From the NCBI RefSeq assembly GCF_000331995.1, contig NC_020134.1, positions 1,401,465 through 1,465,464 on the forward strand: a DNA stretch of 64,000 nt, in the 5' to 3' direction. The DNA comes from Thermoclostridium stercorarium subsp. stercorarium DSM 8532. GTDB taxonomy: Bacteria > Bacillota > Clostridia > DSM-8532. Made by a program: the position numbers and the translations under genes. The stretch's first letter is position 1. Each line of letters opens with the position of its first letter. Of the stretch, positions 27,374-36,764 are shown piece after piece. The notes below the pieces were generated by a model. It saw only the letters and a program-made list of their open reading frames with translations. It did no database searches and was not told the origin of the DNA.

Positions 27374-30300
27374 ATGTTAAAGAATGCTGTGAAAAAATTT
27401 ATTGGAATTCTCCTGATTTTCCTTGTCATAATCGCCTTTCCTTTTCATGTTACCGCGCAGAAAAGCACTGAAGGCCCTGAAATTAGGGTTTATGTCAACG
27501 ATACAGAGGTTGCTGTTGACGTACCTCCGTTTTTTGTAAAAAGTTTCACACTGGTTCCTGTACGGGCGGTTTTTGAGGCTCTTGGCGCAAAGGTTCAATG
27601 GGACGATTCTGCAAAAACGGTGGTTATTACAAGGGGAAATGAGGTTCGTGTCCAGCCCGGAAACCGTATTGCGATGGTGAATAATGTGCCGTATATTATG
27701 GAAGTCCCGGCAGTGGGCGTGAACGGGAGGGTAATGGTTCCCGTGCGTTTTGTAAGTGAAGCTCTTGGCGCAAGGGTGGACTGGGTAAACGAGACGAAAA
27801 CGGTTTTTATTTATGATTTAAAAGAGCAGAAAGAACAGGGTAATGTTCAGAACGGCGGGAGATTCGCGTCCGACGGTGATTATTATTATCACGTGCTTTC
27901 CGACGGAGTTCTGATAAAAGAAAATATAACTACGAAACAGAAGGAAAAGATATCCGACAATATTACAGGCGATTTATACATTATCAACGACTGGTTATAC
28001 TGTATTGGCAGGGAAAAGGGCGTAACCAGGGTTATCAGGATGAAAAAAGACGGCTCGGAAAAACAGGTTATTGTAAATAAGCCGGTAAAATCAATTCAGG
28101 TGGTTAATGGCTGGATATATTACAGTGAGGCGGATAATGAAACAATTTTATACAGAACGAGAACCGACGGATCTGCGACCATGAAAATTGTGGAAAACGG
28201 TGATTTCTCACCCAAAAACTGGCTTGTTCATAACGGATGGATTTATTATTTTGATAACCGTAATGGAACGGTTTGCCGGGTAAGGATAGACGGGTCGGAT
28301 AAAAGAAATCTCACAAGTAAATTGAGCGGAAACTATAATGACGGGAAAATTTACGGTTTAAAACTGACTGATGGTGAATTCCTATATTTCGTGATTTATA
28401 AGGAGATAACCGATATTAATAAAGGCAAATACGCGTCCGGACTGTATCGTGTGCCTGTTTCGGGCGGCAGAATTACCAGAATCACCGACAAAATTCCTTT
28501 GGCGATAAATATGGAGGGCGAAGGGCTTTACCTTGCCGTTGAAAACCGAGAAAATAGTTACAGCCTTATCAGGTGCAAAAAGGACGGTTCCGAGGTATTA
28601 ACGATAAATGAATATAAGAAAGGGGATATACCTCAAAGTATTTATCTTGATAATAAGTTAATTTTGTATACGGTCATCAGAGGGGAGGGGAAAAAGGAAG
28701 AACTTTTGTTCAGCATGGGGCAAAACGGTAATAATATACAGCAGTACAACTGGATTTACGGAAGGGATTATCATAAGGCCAAAAAGATACTTTCGGACGC
28801 CTTTTCAGCCCACAAATCCCTTAACGTTTTACATACTGTACAAACTTCGTCAGTAGATAAAAACACCGGTATGCCAAGTGTTATTTATGAGACTACTATA
28901 AACCGCTCCAGAGCTTTATTTCATAAAAAAATTTCGGTAGAAAACATGTCCTTTTTTGAAATTTGGCTTGACGGGGAGAATCTGTATTCAAAAAGAGATG
29001 ACGAGGTTCACTGGGATATTGCAAAAATTAGCAAATCCGAAGCCGCTGAAATGAAAAAATCGGTATTTGACTACGTCCGGCCCACCGATGAATTATGCAA
29101 TAATCTTAATGTCCATGAAACCGAAAACAGCTATATACTTAAAGGCTCGGGCAATTTTAATTCCTTTGTTTCGGAAATCTTCCCGCTGTTGGGTCTGGAC
29201 AAGGGTATTAATATACACATTGCCGAACTTGAACTGAAAATTGACAAAAAGAAAAAATATATTGAAGAATTCGATATTATGCTGAAATATGATACTGGCA
29301 TTGAAGAAAAGGGTGAAATAAAGGAACTTGTCAATAAATATCATTTTATAAACAGCCAGTTCAATACGGCTTTTCTTACCCTTCCGTATACTGTAAGCCA
29401 GTCAATAAAAGCAAAGGAAAGTGCTGAAAAAAGCATTACGGAAGGGCTGAAAAAGTTTGAACAGGGTAAATACGAAGAGGCCGTTAAATTGTTTGATACT
29501 GCAATAGGAATGTATAATAAATTATTTACCGCTTATCTGTATAAGGGGAATTCTCTTTATAACCTCGGAAGGTATCAGGAGGCAATACTGGCATACACCC
29601 GGTATAATGAAGTGAATCCGTCGGATAAGGAAGTCTTTGCTTTAATGGGCATGTGTTACTTTAAGACTGGTGATTTTTCAAAAGCTGAAGAACTGGGAAA
29701 AGAAACACTGAAATACACTCAGAGTGTCAAAGCTTATAATTTGCTCGGCAGTATAGCTTCGGCAAGGGAAGAATACAAAACTGCGGTGGATTACTTTAAC
29801 AGGGCGGTCTCCCTTGACAGCTTGGATTATACATCAAATATGAACCTTATTTCCGTTCTTTATTCAATGGGAGATTACAACAAATGTATTGATGCGGTGA
29901 ATAATTCACTTAAGTATTTTCCAAAGAACAGGGAACTTCTGTATGTAAAAGCCCAGTGTCTGGCCGATCTTGGAAAACATGACCGGGCAATTGAAGTCTA
30001 TGAGGATATACTGGCCGGCAATCCCAATGATTTTGTAACGATGACTTATATGGCAAGAGAATACGAAAAACTGCAGAATTACCAGAAAGCAAAGGAATAT
30101 GCCGAAATGGCAAAAGCCATTTACCCTGATTACAGTCTGCTGAAATACCTCTCTGAGAGACTGAATTATGATTTATCCACCACTGCCGGCGAAAAACTGG
30201 CTAATTTTATAAAGGAGAATTACCTGTATTATAAAGAGACCGAGAATGTTAACAGGGAAATGAAGTCAGTTATTGAAAAGGGTGATCTTTTTACAGTGGA

Positions 30301-30976
30301 AGATGTACGTAAACTTCTCAGTACAGTTAGAAGCCAGGATGACAGTTTAACCAGGCTGATATCAGGTTATGAATACGACTTTTACTTTAACAATGGCAGT
30401 GTCAATCAAATTGAAACAAGGCAGGAAGAAAAGTATGTTTATGTAAGGCTTAAAAATCTGTATCCGGGAATTTCGGCGCAATTCATAGAATTTATCCAGA
30501 GCGTGGAAAATCCCGGAGAAAAAATTCTTATTGTGGATCTCAGGGATAATAGCACAGGGCTTACGTATGAAGCAAATAAAATACTCGATGCTCTGCTTGG
30601 GGAATGTACACCGGGCTATGTGATTGACCGGAATGGTTTTGTAAATATTTATTCATCTGGTAAATGGCATACTTCGTTCAAAAAGACAGGAATACTTGTT
30701 AACGAAAAAACAGCAGGCGCTGCGGAATTTTTTACCCTTGGCCTGAAAACATTCGGTAACGATGTTTCGGTAATCGGCACGAAAACGGCAGGGAAGGGAA
30801 CAGGGCAGGTTATTTATACCGATCGGGGCAGGAAATTCGCGGTATTTCTTGTAAACCATTACTGGAATGTCATGCAGATTAACATTGAAGGAACCGGAAT
30901 AAAAGCCGACATTACCGTCGACCAAAACGACAAGGATTATTCAAACGCAGTCAAAAAATTCATTGAAGGCAAATAA
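27374..30976 (+). CDS. Large exported protein: stalk domain, DUF5050-like propeller, TPRs and inactive S41-like domain
   Basis: A 1200-aa surface or secreted protein of unknown role. After a signal peptide comes a copper-amine-oxidase-N stalk domain (about 35-145: FTLVPVRAVFEALGAKVQWD, then a matching PVRFVSEALGARVDW half). Next is a DUF5050/WG-like propeller (about 155-450) with repeated GWIYY and KKDGS units, then a region of unclear fold. Tetratricopeptide repeats follow (about 690-940, AYLYKGNSLYNLGRYQEA). Last is a domain like the S41 C-terminal processing peptidases (IVDLRDNSTG, TAGAAEFF, TAGKGTGQ). The serine position is Gly1115 while the lysine (Lys1141) is kept, so it is probably not a protease. 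The start follows GGAGG at 27364-27368. Confidence 0.8.
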   Translation: MLKNAVKKFIGILLIFLVIIAFPFHVTAQKSTEGPEIRVYVNDTEVAVDVPPFFVKSFTLVPVRAVFEALGAKVQWDDSAKTVVITRGNEVRVQPGNRIAMVNNVPYIMEVPAVGVNGRVMVPVRFVSEALGARVDWVNETKTVFIYDLKEQKEQGNVQNGGRFASDGDYYYHVLSDGVLIKENITTKQKEKISDNITGDLYIINDWLYCIGREKGVTRVIRMKKDGSEKQVIVNKPVKSIQVVNGWIYYSEADNETILYRTRTDGSATMKIVENGDFSPKNWLVHNGWIYYFDNRNGTVCRVRIDGSDKRNLTSKLSGNYNDGKIYGLKLTDGEFLYFVIYKEITDINKGKYASGLYRVPVSGGRITRITDKIPLAINMEGEGLYLAVENRENSYSLIRCKKDGSEVLTINEYKKGDIPQSIYLDNKLILYTVIRGEGKKEELLFSMGQNGNNIQQYNWIYGRDYHKAKKILSDAFSAHKSLNVLHTVQTSSVDKNTGMPSVIYETTINRSRALFHKKISVENMSFFEIWLDGENLYSKRDDEVHWDIAKISKSEAAEMKKSVFDYVRPTDELCNNLNVHETENSYILKGSGNFNSFVSEIFPLLGLDKGINIHIAELELKIDKKKKYIEEFDIMLKYDTGIEEKGEIKELVNKYHFINSQFNTAFLTLPYTVSQSIKAKESAEKSITEGLKKFEQGKYEEAVKLFDTAIGMYNKLFTAYLYKGNSLYNLGRYQEAILAYTRYNEVNPSDKEVFALMGMCYFKTGDFSKAEELGKETLKYTQSVKAYNLLGSIASAREEYKTAVDYFNRAVSLDSLDYTSNMNLISVLYSMGDYNKCIDAVNNSLKYFPKNRELLYVKAQCLADLGKHDRAIEVYEDILAGNPNDFVTMTYMAREYEKLQNYQKAKEYAEMAKAIYPDYSLLKYLSERLNYDLSTTAGEKLANFIKENYLYYKETENVNREMKSVIEKGDLFTVEDVRKLLSTVRSQDDSLTRLISGYEYDFYFNNGSVNQIETRQEEKYVYVRLKNLYPGISAQFIEFIQSVENPGEKILIVDLRDNSTGLTYEANKILDALLGECTPGYVIDRNGFVNIYSSGKWHTSFKKTGILVNEKTAGAAEFFTLGLKTFGNDVSVIGTKTAGKGTGQVIYTDRGRKFAVFLVNHYWNVMQINIEGTGIKADITVDQNDKDYSNAVKKFIEGK

Positions 30977-30981
30977 ATTAA

Positions 30982-31962
30982 TTATATTTTCTTTTTAGGT
31001 ACACTGAAAGTGGCGAGAGGATTACTGTCCACGGCATTTTTAAGCTGCTGTTCGTCAAGATGAGTGTATATTTCGGTTGTGGCTATGCTTTCATGTCCCA
31101 GTAATTCCTGAAGGGCACGTATATCCACATGGCCGTATTTATACATCAGTGTGGCAGCGGTATGCCTCAGTTTATGGGTTGAATAGCGTTTCGGGTCCAA
31201 TCCGGCGGAAATTATGTATTTCTTTACGATATGCTGCACTGTAGCCTTGCTTATACGCTGTTTACGCTCACTTAAAAACAGGGCGTTTTTGTCAATAACC
31301 CCTTCCACAGGGCGGACTTTCATATATTCGTTAATTGCATCAATACACGCGGAATTCAACGGTATAATACGCTCTTTATTGCCTTTTCCTATAACTCTCA
31401 GAGTATTATTTTGTATGCTGTTCAGATTGATTCCCACCAGTTCTGACAGACGAAGGCCGCAATTCAGGAACAGGGTAAGGATTGCGTAATCGCGGGCACT
31501 GTATTTGCCATCGACCGATGAAAGAAGCTTTTTGCTTTCTTCTATATTCAGATACCTTGGAAGGCGCTTGACTATTTTAGGTGATTCCAGCTCCTGGGCA
31601 GGATTTATATCCAGCACTTTGGCTTTAGTGGTAAGGTATTTGAAAAAGGACTTTAAGCTCGCAACCTTTCTGGCGCGGGCATATACCGAATTGGAACGGT
31701 TATTGCTTACGAAAGACATAAAAGAATACAAATCGCTTAACGTCACCGTTCTTAAAAAATTTTCATCGACGTCGGAAATATCTATGGAATCAAAATCGGT
31801 ATCCTCAGGGACCAGTTTCTTATGAATTTTTAAAAAACGCATAAAAACGCGAAGGTCATAAAGATAGACCTGAACAGTATTGGCTGATTTACCTTTTATG
31901 GTCTGCATATAGTTTAAAAAATCTTTCAATAAAACCGGAGCGTCTTCCAAGCCATTTATCAT
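30982..31962 (-). CDS. Tyrosine recombinase, XerC/XerD type
   Basis: Site-specific DNA recombinase of 326 aa. The SAM-like N-terminal core-binding domain (about 8-115) is followed by a catalytic domain with Arg171 (GLRLSEL), Lys in IGKGNKERIIP, the HKLRH box (His263, Arg266), His290 (LLGHESIATT) and Tyr299. All catalytic residues are intact. No phage or integron genes accompany it. It could be the chromosome-dimer resolvase or a local integrase; family size and sequence favour the Xer group. Convergent with the large exported protein, with only 5 bp between. Confidence 0.88.
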   Translation of the reverse strand: MINGLEDAPVLLKDFLNYMQTIKGKSANTVQVYLYDLRVFMRFLKIHKKLVPEDTDFDSIDISDVDENFLRTVTLSDLYSFMSFVSNNRSNSVYARARKVASLKSFFKYLTTKAKVLDINPAQELESPKIVKRLPRYLNIEESKKLLSSVDGKYSARDYAILTLFLNCGLRLSELVGINLNSIQNNTLRVIGKGNKERIIPLNSACIDAINEYMKVRPVEGVIDKNALFLSERKQRISKATVQHIVKKYIISAGLDPKRYSTHKLRHTAATLMYKYGHVDIRALQELLGHESIATTEIYTHLDEQQLKNAVDSNPLATFSVPKKKI

Positions 31963-32516
31963 ATGTAAAACCCCAACGTAATGTAAATTATTCCATTAGA
32001 ATACCTGATTTAATGATATAGGATTTATTCATTAAAATCAAGCGTAAATGCAGCAATAAAGCTTGCAGAAGAGATTATCTGAAAGCATGTTCGAGTATGT
32101 TTTTACTTTCAATGTTTCCTGTAACTTCTTGACGGTCTTAATGTTGTACTCTTAACAAAATGAATGTCTCTGAGATTATAAAATATATAGAAAATAAATA
32201 CATTCCAGCTATCTATGATGTTTATTGCTGCTTCCTAAAGAAGTAGATATTAATCAACATTAAACAATTCTCAATAAACGACAACTGTATAATGTATATG
32301 ATATGGAAAAATGATATTACAAACGATATAGCAAAATGATGAATGTTTCCGGCTGTGACAACTTATTAAAAAGGCTGGGATTAAACTTTCCAGATTGTTA
32401 TTATGAACACTTGTTAAGTTGAAATTCTGAAATTTTGGTGAATTACTAAAAATCTGGTTTATAGATTGAATTTACCGGAACCAGCCATAATAATACTATA
32501 CTCAAATCCTTACACT
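31963..32516. other. AT-rich intergenic region upstream of the recombinase gene
   Basis: About 550 bp, more AT-rich than its neighbours, presumably containing the recombinase promoter. A 28-codon frame on the + strand (32336-32422) has no recognised relative. A stretch at about 32283-32310 with the core ATAATGTATAT resembles the centre of bacterial dif sites but matches poorly outside it. No other gene was found. It could be the scar of an element. Confidence 0.4.
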
Positions 32517-32552
32517 CCACATTCAACGAAATTTTTATTTCGTTGAATGTGG
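32517..32552. repeat. Perfect 16-bp inverted repeat with TTTT loop
   Basis: The arm starting CCACATTCAACG (32517-32532) and its exact complement (32537-32552) are separated by TTTT. No U-tract follows on either strand, so it does not read as a terminator. It lies about 15 bp from the acyltransferase terminator. Confidence 0.75.
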
Positions 32553-32557
32553 TAAAT

Positions 32558-32589
32558 TAAAAAATAAGGAACGGTTATATTCCGTTCCT
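32558..32589 (-). terminator. Terminator of the acyltransferase-like gene
   Basis: On the - strand AGGAACGG, a 7-nt loop and CCGTTCCT are followed by TATTTTTT. It starts 12 bp past the stop codon. Confidence 0.88.
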
Positions 32590-32600
32590 ATTGCTTTTGT

Positions 32601-33755
32601 TTAATTTTTGTCGGAATTCAGTTCGGGGTTTTCGTTCAAATGCTTGATGTAACATCTTCTTCTTCTGTGCGGACGGGCCTCAAAAAAGCGCCATAATGAC
32701 TGAACCGCATGGTTGTATTCAAGCTGTGGTGAAGCAATGGCTTTTTTGACGCCGTTTTTGTGAGCATTTCTCAGGCAGCGGCTCAACATTGCCGCCGGGA
32801 CTCCGGTCATTTTATATTCGGGCCTTACGGCAACCAGGTATAAATCAAGAGTGTCATTTTTCTTGATAGCTTTGAGAATATCGATAAACCCAAACGGAAA
32901 AAGCCTTCCGTTATTTTTCTTCACTGCTTTCGACAGTGACGGGATAACAACCCCAAAGCCAACAAGCCTGTCGTCCTTATCAACTATAAGGCAGATATAA
33001 TCAGGGTTTACATAAGAAAAATACATATCAATGTAACCCTGGATTTGTTTATCGGTCAGTGTAACATATCCGTAAAGATCATTATACGCAATGTTTATAA
33101 TCTCAAACACTTCCCGTGCATAAGGCTTAATCTGCTTTTTATTTTTCAGATCAAGCATGCGGAGACCATATTTTTCAAAGGATCGGCTTGCTATTTTATT
33201 AATCCTTTCAATTTCGCTGCTTTCAGGCACAATAATTTCATGTTCAAGCCAGTCGACGTCCTTTACATAACCTAATCTTTCCAGGTGTTCTTTATAATAC
33301 GGATAATGATAATATGTTATAATTGTGCCCATTTCATCAAAACCTTCAACCAAGAGACCTTGGTGGTCCATATCACAGAAACCCAACGGTCCGTGAACTG
33401 CCTCCATCCCATTTTCTCTGGCATAGTTTTCCACAGTTCTGAACAATGCTTCCGAAACTTCGGGATCATCTATAAAATCCACCCATCCAAAACGGGTATA
33501 CTTATTTCCCCATTTTTGAACATAGGCATGATTCTGTATTCCGGCAATCCTCCCTACAAGTTTCCCGTTTTTATAGGCAAGCCAGTATTTGGCATCACAA
33601 TATTCAAAAGCGGGATTTTTTTTCCTGTTTAAAGTATTAAACTCATCCATTATGAGCGGAGGGACCCAGTACGGATTGTCCTTGTACAATTTAAACGGAA
33701 ACATAATAAAATCCTTTAATTGTTTTCTTGTTTTGACCTCAACTATTTCAACCAT
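32601..33755 (-). CDS. GNAT-like N-acyltransferase (hypothetical)
   Basis: A 384-aa protein resembling the YghO-like acyltransferase group. The N-terminal part shows FPFKLYKDNPYWVPPL and YWLAYKNGKLVGRIAGI, with the beta-4/beta-5 look of a GNAT fold. The C-terminal part has VGFGVVIPSLSKA and VRPEYKMTGVPAAM, which recalls the acyl-CoA pyrophosphate loop. The substrate is unknown. AGGAGGGG precedes the ATG. It is a single-gene unit with its own terminator. Confidence 0.7.
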   Translation of the reverse strand: MVEIVEVKTRKQLKDFIMFPFKLYKDNPYWVPPLIMDEFNTLNRKKNPAFEYCDAKYWLAYKNGKLVGRIAGIQNHAYVQKWGNKYTRFGWVDFIDDPEVSEALFRTVENYARENGMEAVHGPLGFCDMDHQGLLVEGFDEMGTIITYYHYPYYKEHLERLGYVKDVDWLEHEIIVPESSEIERINKIASRSFEKYGLRMLDLKNKKQIKPYAREVFEIINIAYNDLYGYVTLTDKQIQGYIDMYFSYVNPDYICLIVDKDDRLVGFGVVIPSLSKAVKKNNGRLFPFGFIDILKAIKKNDTLDLYLVAVRPEYKMTGVPAAMLSRCLRNAHKNGVKKAIASPQLEYNHAVQSLWRFFEARPHRRRRCYIKHLNENPELNSDKN

Positions 33756-33954
33756 CTTGTACCCCTCCTGAAAAAAATAGCCCCTAACGATATTAAGGCT
33801 CTGCTATTGTTGTATATTGCAAAAATATCTATTAAACCAATTATATCACATAAAATATGAATATAAAAACAGTTTATTTAAAACCAATAATAAGTGGATC
33901 TGGCTTAAAAAGGGAAAAATAAGCCCTTGAAATCGGCAGATTTTGGATATATCT

Positions 33955-34650
33955 TTACTCTGTGTGAGAAATGCTATGAAAGGTTGCTGAAACGAGCCGC
34001 GCCTGGACAATCAGCCTGTGAGTTGCCTTATATAGAGGATGACATGTAATAAGAGTTAATATACTTTCTGTCTTGCTTTTTTTAAGAACCGATACATCGT
34101 CAGGTTCGACAATCTGAATATTGAATACTTTGTATGTGTAATCAGCGTCAGCGGTGGATATTACTACAATGTCCCCTTCCTCCAGTTCGCCCAGCCTGTT
34201 AAAATTTCGCCCGTAAGCATGGCTTCGGTGAGCAGATATGGCGGTATTCCCTATCTGACCAATATCGGTTGTGCCTGTCAATTTCCCTGCACCAATTTTT
34301 AATATTTCGGGAGTGGCACCATCAATCACCGGCAAAAGCAAATTGATTTTTTCTATTTTAATCACACCCAGTACAGTATGGGATTTTTCATTTTCATTCA
34401 TCGTGTCTTCTGTCTCGCTTTCATTTAAATGAGAGAATATTTCATCAAGAGTAAGATAAGAATTTATCGCATCTTCATCCGTTTCAGAGGTATTTGCGGC
34501 GAACACACCGCTAAGTCGATGTGTTTTTGTCTCCTCTTCCCACTCTTTAAGAAGTTTTTTTTGCATGTATATCGTGTAAATATCCTTTACCACAGGATAC
34601 ATTGCAATTAATACACCTATAATTATCAGTAACACTGATTTAAACCTCAT
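33955..34650 (-). CDS. Sortase, class D-like
   Basis: Membrane transpeptidase that cleaves an LPXTG-like signal and links the protein to the wall or to another subunit. The 231-aa product has an N-terminal membrane anchor (about 5-22), a spacer, then the sortase barrel with His141 (AISAHRS), Cys203 (LITCHP) and Arg212 (THRLIVQ). The TLITCHP form fits class D or E sortases. Its likely substrate, the LPKTG protein, is the next gene upstream. A terminator hairpin lies between the two. Confidence 0.92.
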   Translation of the reverse strand: MRFKSVLLIIIGVLIAMYPVVKDIYTIYMQKKLLKEWEEETKTHRLSGVFAANTSETDEDAINSYLTLDEIFSHLNESETEDTMNENEKSHTVLGVIKIEKINLLLPVIDGATPEILKIGAGKLTGTTDIGQIGNTAISAHRSHAYGRNFNRLGELEEGDIVVISTADADYTYKVFNIQIVEPDDVSVLKKSKTESILTLITCHPLYKATHRLIVQARLVSATFHSISHTE

Positions 34651-34686
34651 TTTAACTCTCCCAACCTTATCTCAAGACAAATGATT

Positions 34687-34718
34687 AAAAAAACCAGCCG
34701 GAGTTTTGATACTCCGGC
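34687..34718 (-). terminator. Terminator between the LPXTG gene and the sortase gene
   Basis: On the - strand GCCGGAGT, a 6-nt loop and ACTCCGGC are followed by TGG and seven T. It is a strong hairpin inside an otherwise collinear cluster, so the sortase is either expressed at lower level by read-through or has its own promoter. Confidence 0.8.
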
Positions 34719-34726
34719 CAAGTGAA

Positions 34727-35632
34727 TCATTGTTTTGCTTTATTTCGATTAAGTCTTATTCCCGCGTATATTATACAAGCTCCAACCCCGAAGAATACTA
34801 TTGGAGGCAGTTCACCCGTTTTTGGAAGTCCTTTGGGTATTTCCCCGTCTTCGATAATTATTATCTCGGTTTCATTTGCATCATTACCCGGTTCGTCATT
34901 ATCATAACCGTCGGGTTCGCCGAAACTCGCAGGGATTTCTTCATCTTCTATTTCCACTGTTTCAGGCGTTTCCTGAGATATATCGGGCTGGTTTTGCTCC
35001 CCGGCTTCATCCGGTGGTGGTTGGGAAGGTACTGGTGTTACGCTCTGTGAAGGCGGTTCTATAGTTGGGGAAATGGGCGGCACCGTAGGTGTGTCGGATG
35101 GCCGCCTGTCATATTGCGCAGTAAGTATCCATCTTACTTTTAATGACGCTCCCTGATATTCGTTTCCAGTAGTTTCACCGGGGAGGTGAACGGTAAATGT
35201 CAGATCAACCGGCTCACCTTTTCTTATATCACCCACCAGAATATTTTCGTTAAATTTGCTAATCGGACCGTTGTGTAATACTCTCCCGTCTTCGTGAGTT
35301 ACCGTCAGTATAAGTCTGTCATCAAGGTTACCAATGATACCGTTTACGTCCTTTCCCGGTATTGATTCAACTATCTCGGAACGTATCCAAACACGAAGAG
35401 AGGATGCGCCACTTTCAGGCTCTATGGATATTGTCATCATGGAAGTTTTTGTATCCCCAGGTGTGAGATTCCCGGTGGGCACAGGGTTACCTGATAACTC
35501 CACTCTTAAACCGGTATCAGTTCCCACCACTTCTATGGCGTTTACCTGAATAATACAGAACGTACATAAAGCTGCCAGGGAAAAGGCCGTTATTAATACC
35601 GCTTTTGCCACAAGGTTTTTTTTGTTTGACAA
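34727..35632 (-). CDS. LPXTG cell-wall-anchored surface protein
   Basis: A 301-aa exported protein. A signal peptide (about 1-32) is followed by a beta-rich domain (about 35-170, ASSLRVWIRSEIV and LTFTVHLPGETTGNEYQG), which resembles the TasA/camelysin beta-sandwich found in its neighbours. A Pro/Thr/Glu-rich spacer (about 175-265) then leads to LPKTG, a hydrophobic helix and a basic tail. The last three elements are a complete sortase sorting signal. The next gene is the sortase, so this is the predicted anchored subunit. Confidence 0.9.
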   Translation of the reverse strand: MSNKKNLVAKAVLITAFSLAALCTFCIIQVNAIEVVGTDTGLRVELSGNPVPTGNLTPGDTKTSMMTISIEPESGASSLRVWIRSEIVESIPGKDVNGIIGNLDDRLILTVTHEDGRVLHNGPISKFNENILVGDIRKGEPVDLTFTVHLPGETTGNEYQGASLKVRWILTAQYDRRPSDTPTVPPISPTIEPPSQSVTPVPSQPPPDEAGEQNQPDISQETPETVEIEDEEIPASFGEPDGYDNDEPGNDANETEIIIIEDGEIPKGLPKTGELPPIVFFGVGACIIYAGIRLNRNKAKQ

Positions 35633-35670
35633 AAGACCACATCCTCTCCTGAGCCGGTTTTGACATATTT

Positions 35671-36764
35671 CTAATTAGCAAGTTTTATAACTCTCGTGGT
35701 ACCCGAAGTGATGGAGTAATTTCTGTCAACACTCAAAGTATATTCTCCTTTTCCGTTATTAAAAGATACCGTTATTTCAGCGGAAGCATACTCATCCGGG
35801 AATGGCCAGGGATAATCTGCTATTCTGTATTCCACTTTAAATCTCTGTTCGCCGGTAAATAGCTTGTTATCGCCGCCTCTTGCATTGGTAAAGCTTATTT
35901 TTATATGCGTTTTCTTATTTCCACCGCTTCTGTCAGAATCATGCTCAACTTTTACGTTATAATTAAACTTCTCCAATGTGGGTGCAGGTGTAGGGGTCGG
36001 AGTTGGTTCAGGCGTTGGTTCGGGTGTTGGCTCAGGCGTCGGTTCGGGTGTCGGTTCAGGAGTTGGTTCAGGAGTTGGTTCAGGTGTTGGTTCGGGCGTC
36101 GGTTCAGGTGTCGGTTCAGCGTCAGGGTTGTGATTGTAGCATTTGATATCATTTGGATTAATATTTAACCAATTTTTATACGGGAATTCATAACCTTCCG
36201 TGTTTACCTCTTCCCAGCCTTCTTCGCCCCATACAGCTGCAGGAGCGTTATTGGAGGACTGAACGGCTTCAGCTTTACCTTCTATTGTAAACTTAGCTCC
36301 CTGGTAATCATTTCTCCATCAAAGTATACAACCAAGCGAAGCTTTACAATATCTTCCGGTGATACGGGTCCGCCCATGTAATACACATATACCGGGTGTT
36401 CCGGACCTGTTTCATCTTCAGGCTGGTATAATACCCAGTTCGTGGTCGGGTGGGGTATAATAAATACATTATCGAGTTCCAGGTCATTATTCCATGACAG
36501 ATCAAGTATCGTACGCAATTCAACATCCGTTGTTCCTGTATTTTCAATATCATATTCCACAATGAAGCAGTCACCGGGGGTAATATTGTTGTAGTTTTTC
36601 TTTCCAAGTATTGTCGCACCATTGGCTTTAATATTAACCGTTCCTGCAATGAATACCGCATCGGTGGCTTCGGATTCATTGGTGAACCATGCCATCGTAG
36701 CACCGCCGATCAATGCAACGCATACCGCAATTGAAAGCATTATAAGTAACGTTTTCTTTTTCAT
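35671..36764 (-). pseudogene. TasA/CalY-like SipW-dependent exported protein, interrupted by a 1-nt frameshift
   Basis: Frame A (36764 to 36282) begins with a SipW-type signal (IGGATMAWFTN) and a TasA-like beta domain and stops early after LVVYFDGE. The -1 frame then continues with NDYQGAKFTIEGKAEAVQ, the normal ending of this domain, an SSNNAPAAVWGEEGWEEV segment, ten Glu-Pro units of a PEPT repeat and a 100-residue C-terminal domain ending in IKLAN at 35671. The change lies next to an AAA run on the - strand (36313-36311); adding one A restores a 364-aa frame. It could be a true mutation, phase variation, recoding or a sequencing error. The frame-A product alone would be 160 aa. The downstream part is open but has no good start. 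Confidence 0.85.
35982..36120 (-). repeat. PEPT (12-bp) tandem repeats in the TasA-like gene
   Basis: The unit GGnTC(A/G)GGnGT(T/C) repeats about ten times and codes Pro-Glu-Pro-Thr on the - strand. It makes an extended linker between the TasA-like domain and the C-terminal domain. Such runs can change length by slippage. Confidence 0.9.

Noticed and set aside
32336-32422. 28-codon frame in the recombinase upstream gap
   Set aside because: Very short, no ribosome site and no recognised transposase or toxin motif; mentioned only as a possible relic.
33900-33925. Weak hairpin after the sortase gene
   Set aside because: Five-base-pair stem with a long loop and a short T-run; too weak to call a terminator.
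35905-36168. + strand frame opposite the PEPT repeats, rich in Arg, Trp, Phe and Cys
   Set aside because: Shadow of the repeat; the - strand frame continues a known domain.
36282-36320. Programmed -1 ribosomal frameshift in the TasA-like gene
   Set aside because: No classical slippery heptamer fits frame A and no obvious stimulatory structure; a single-base indel explains it better.
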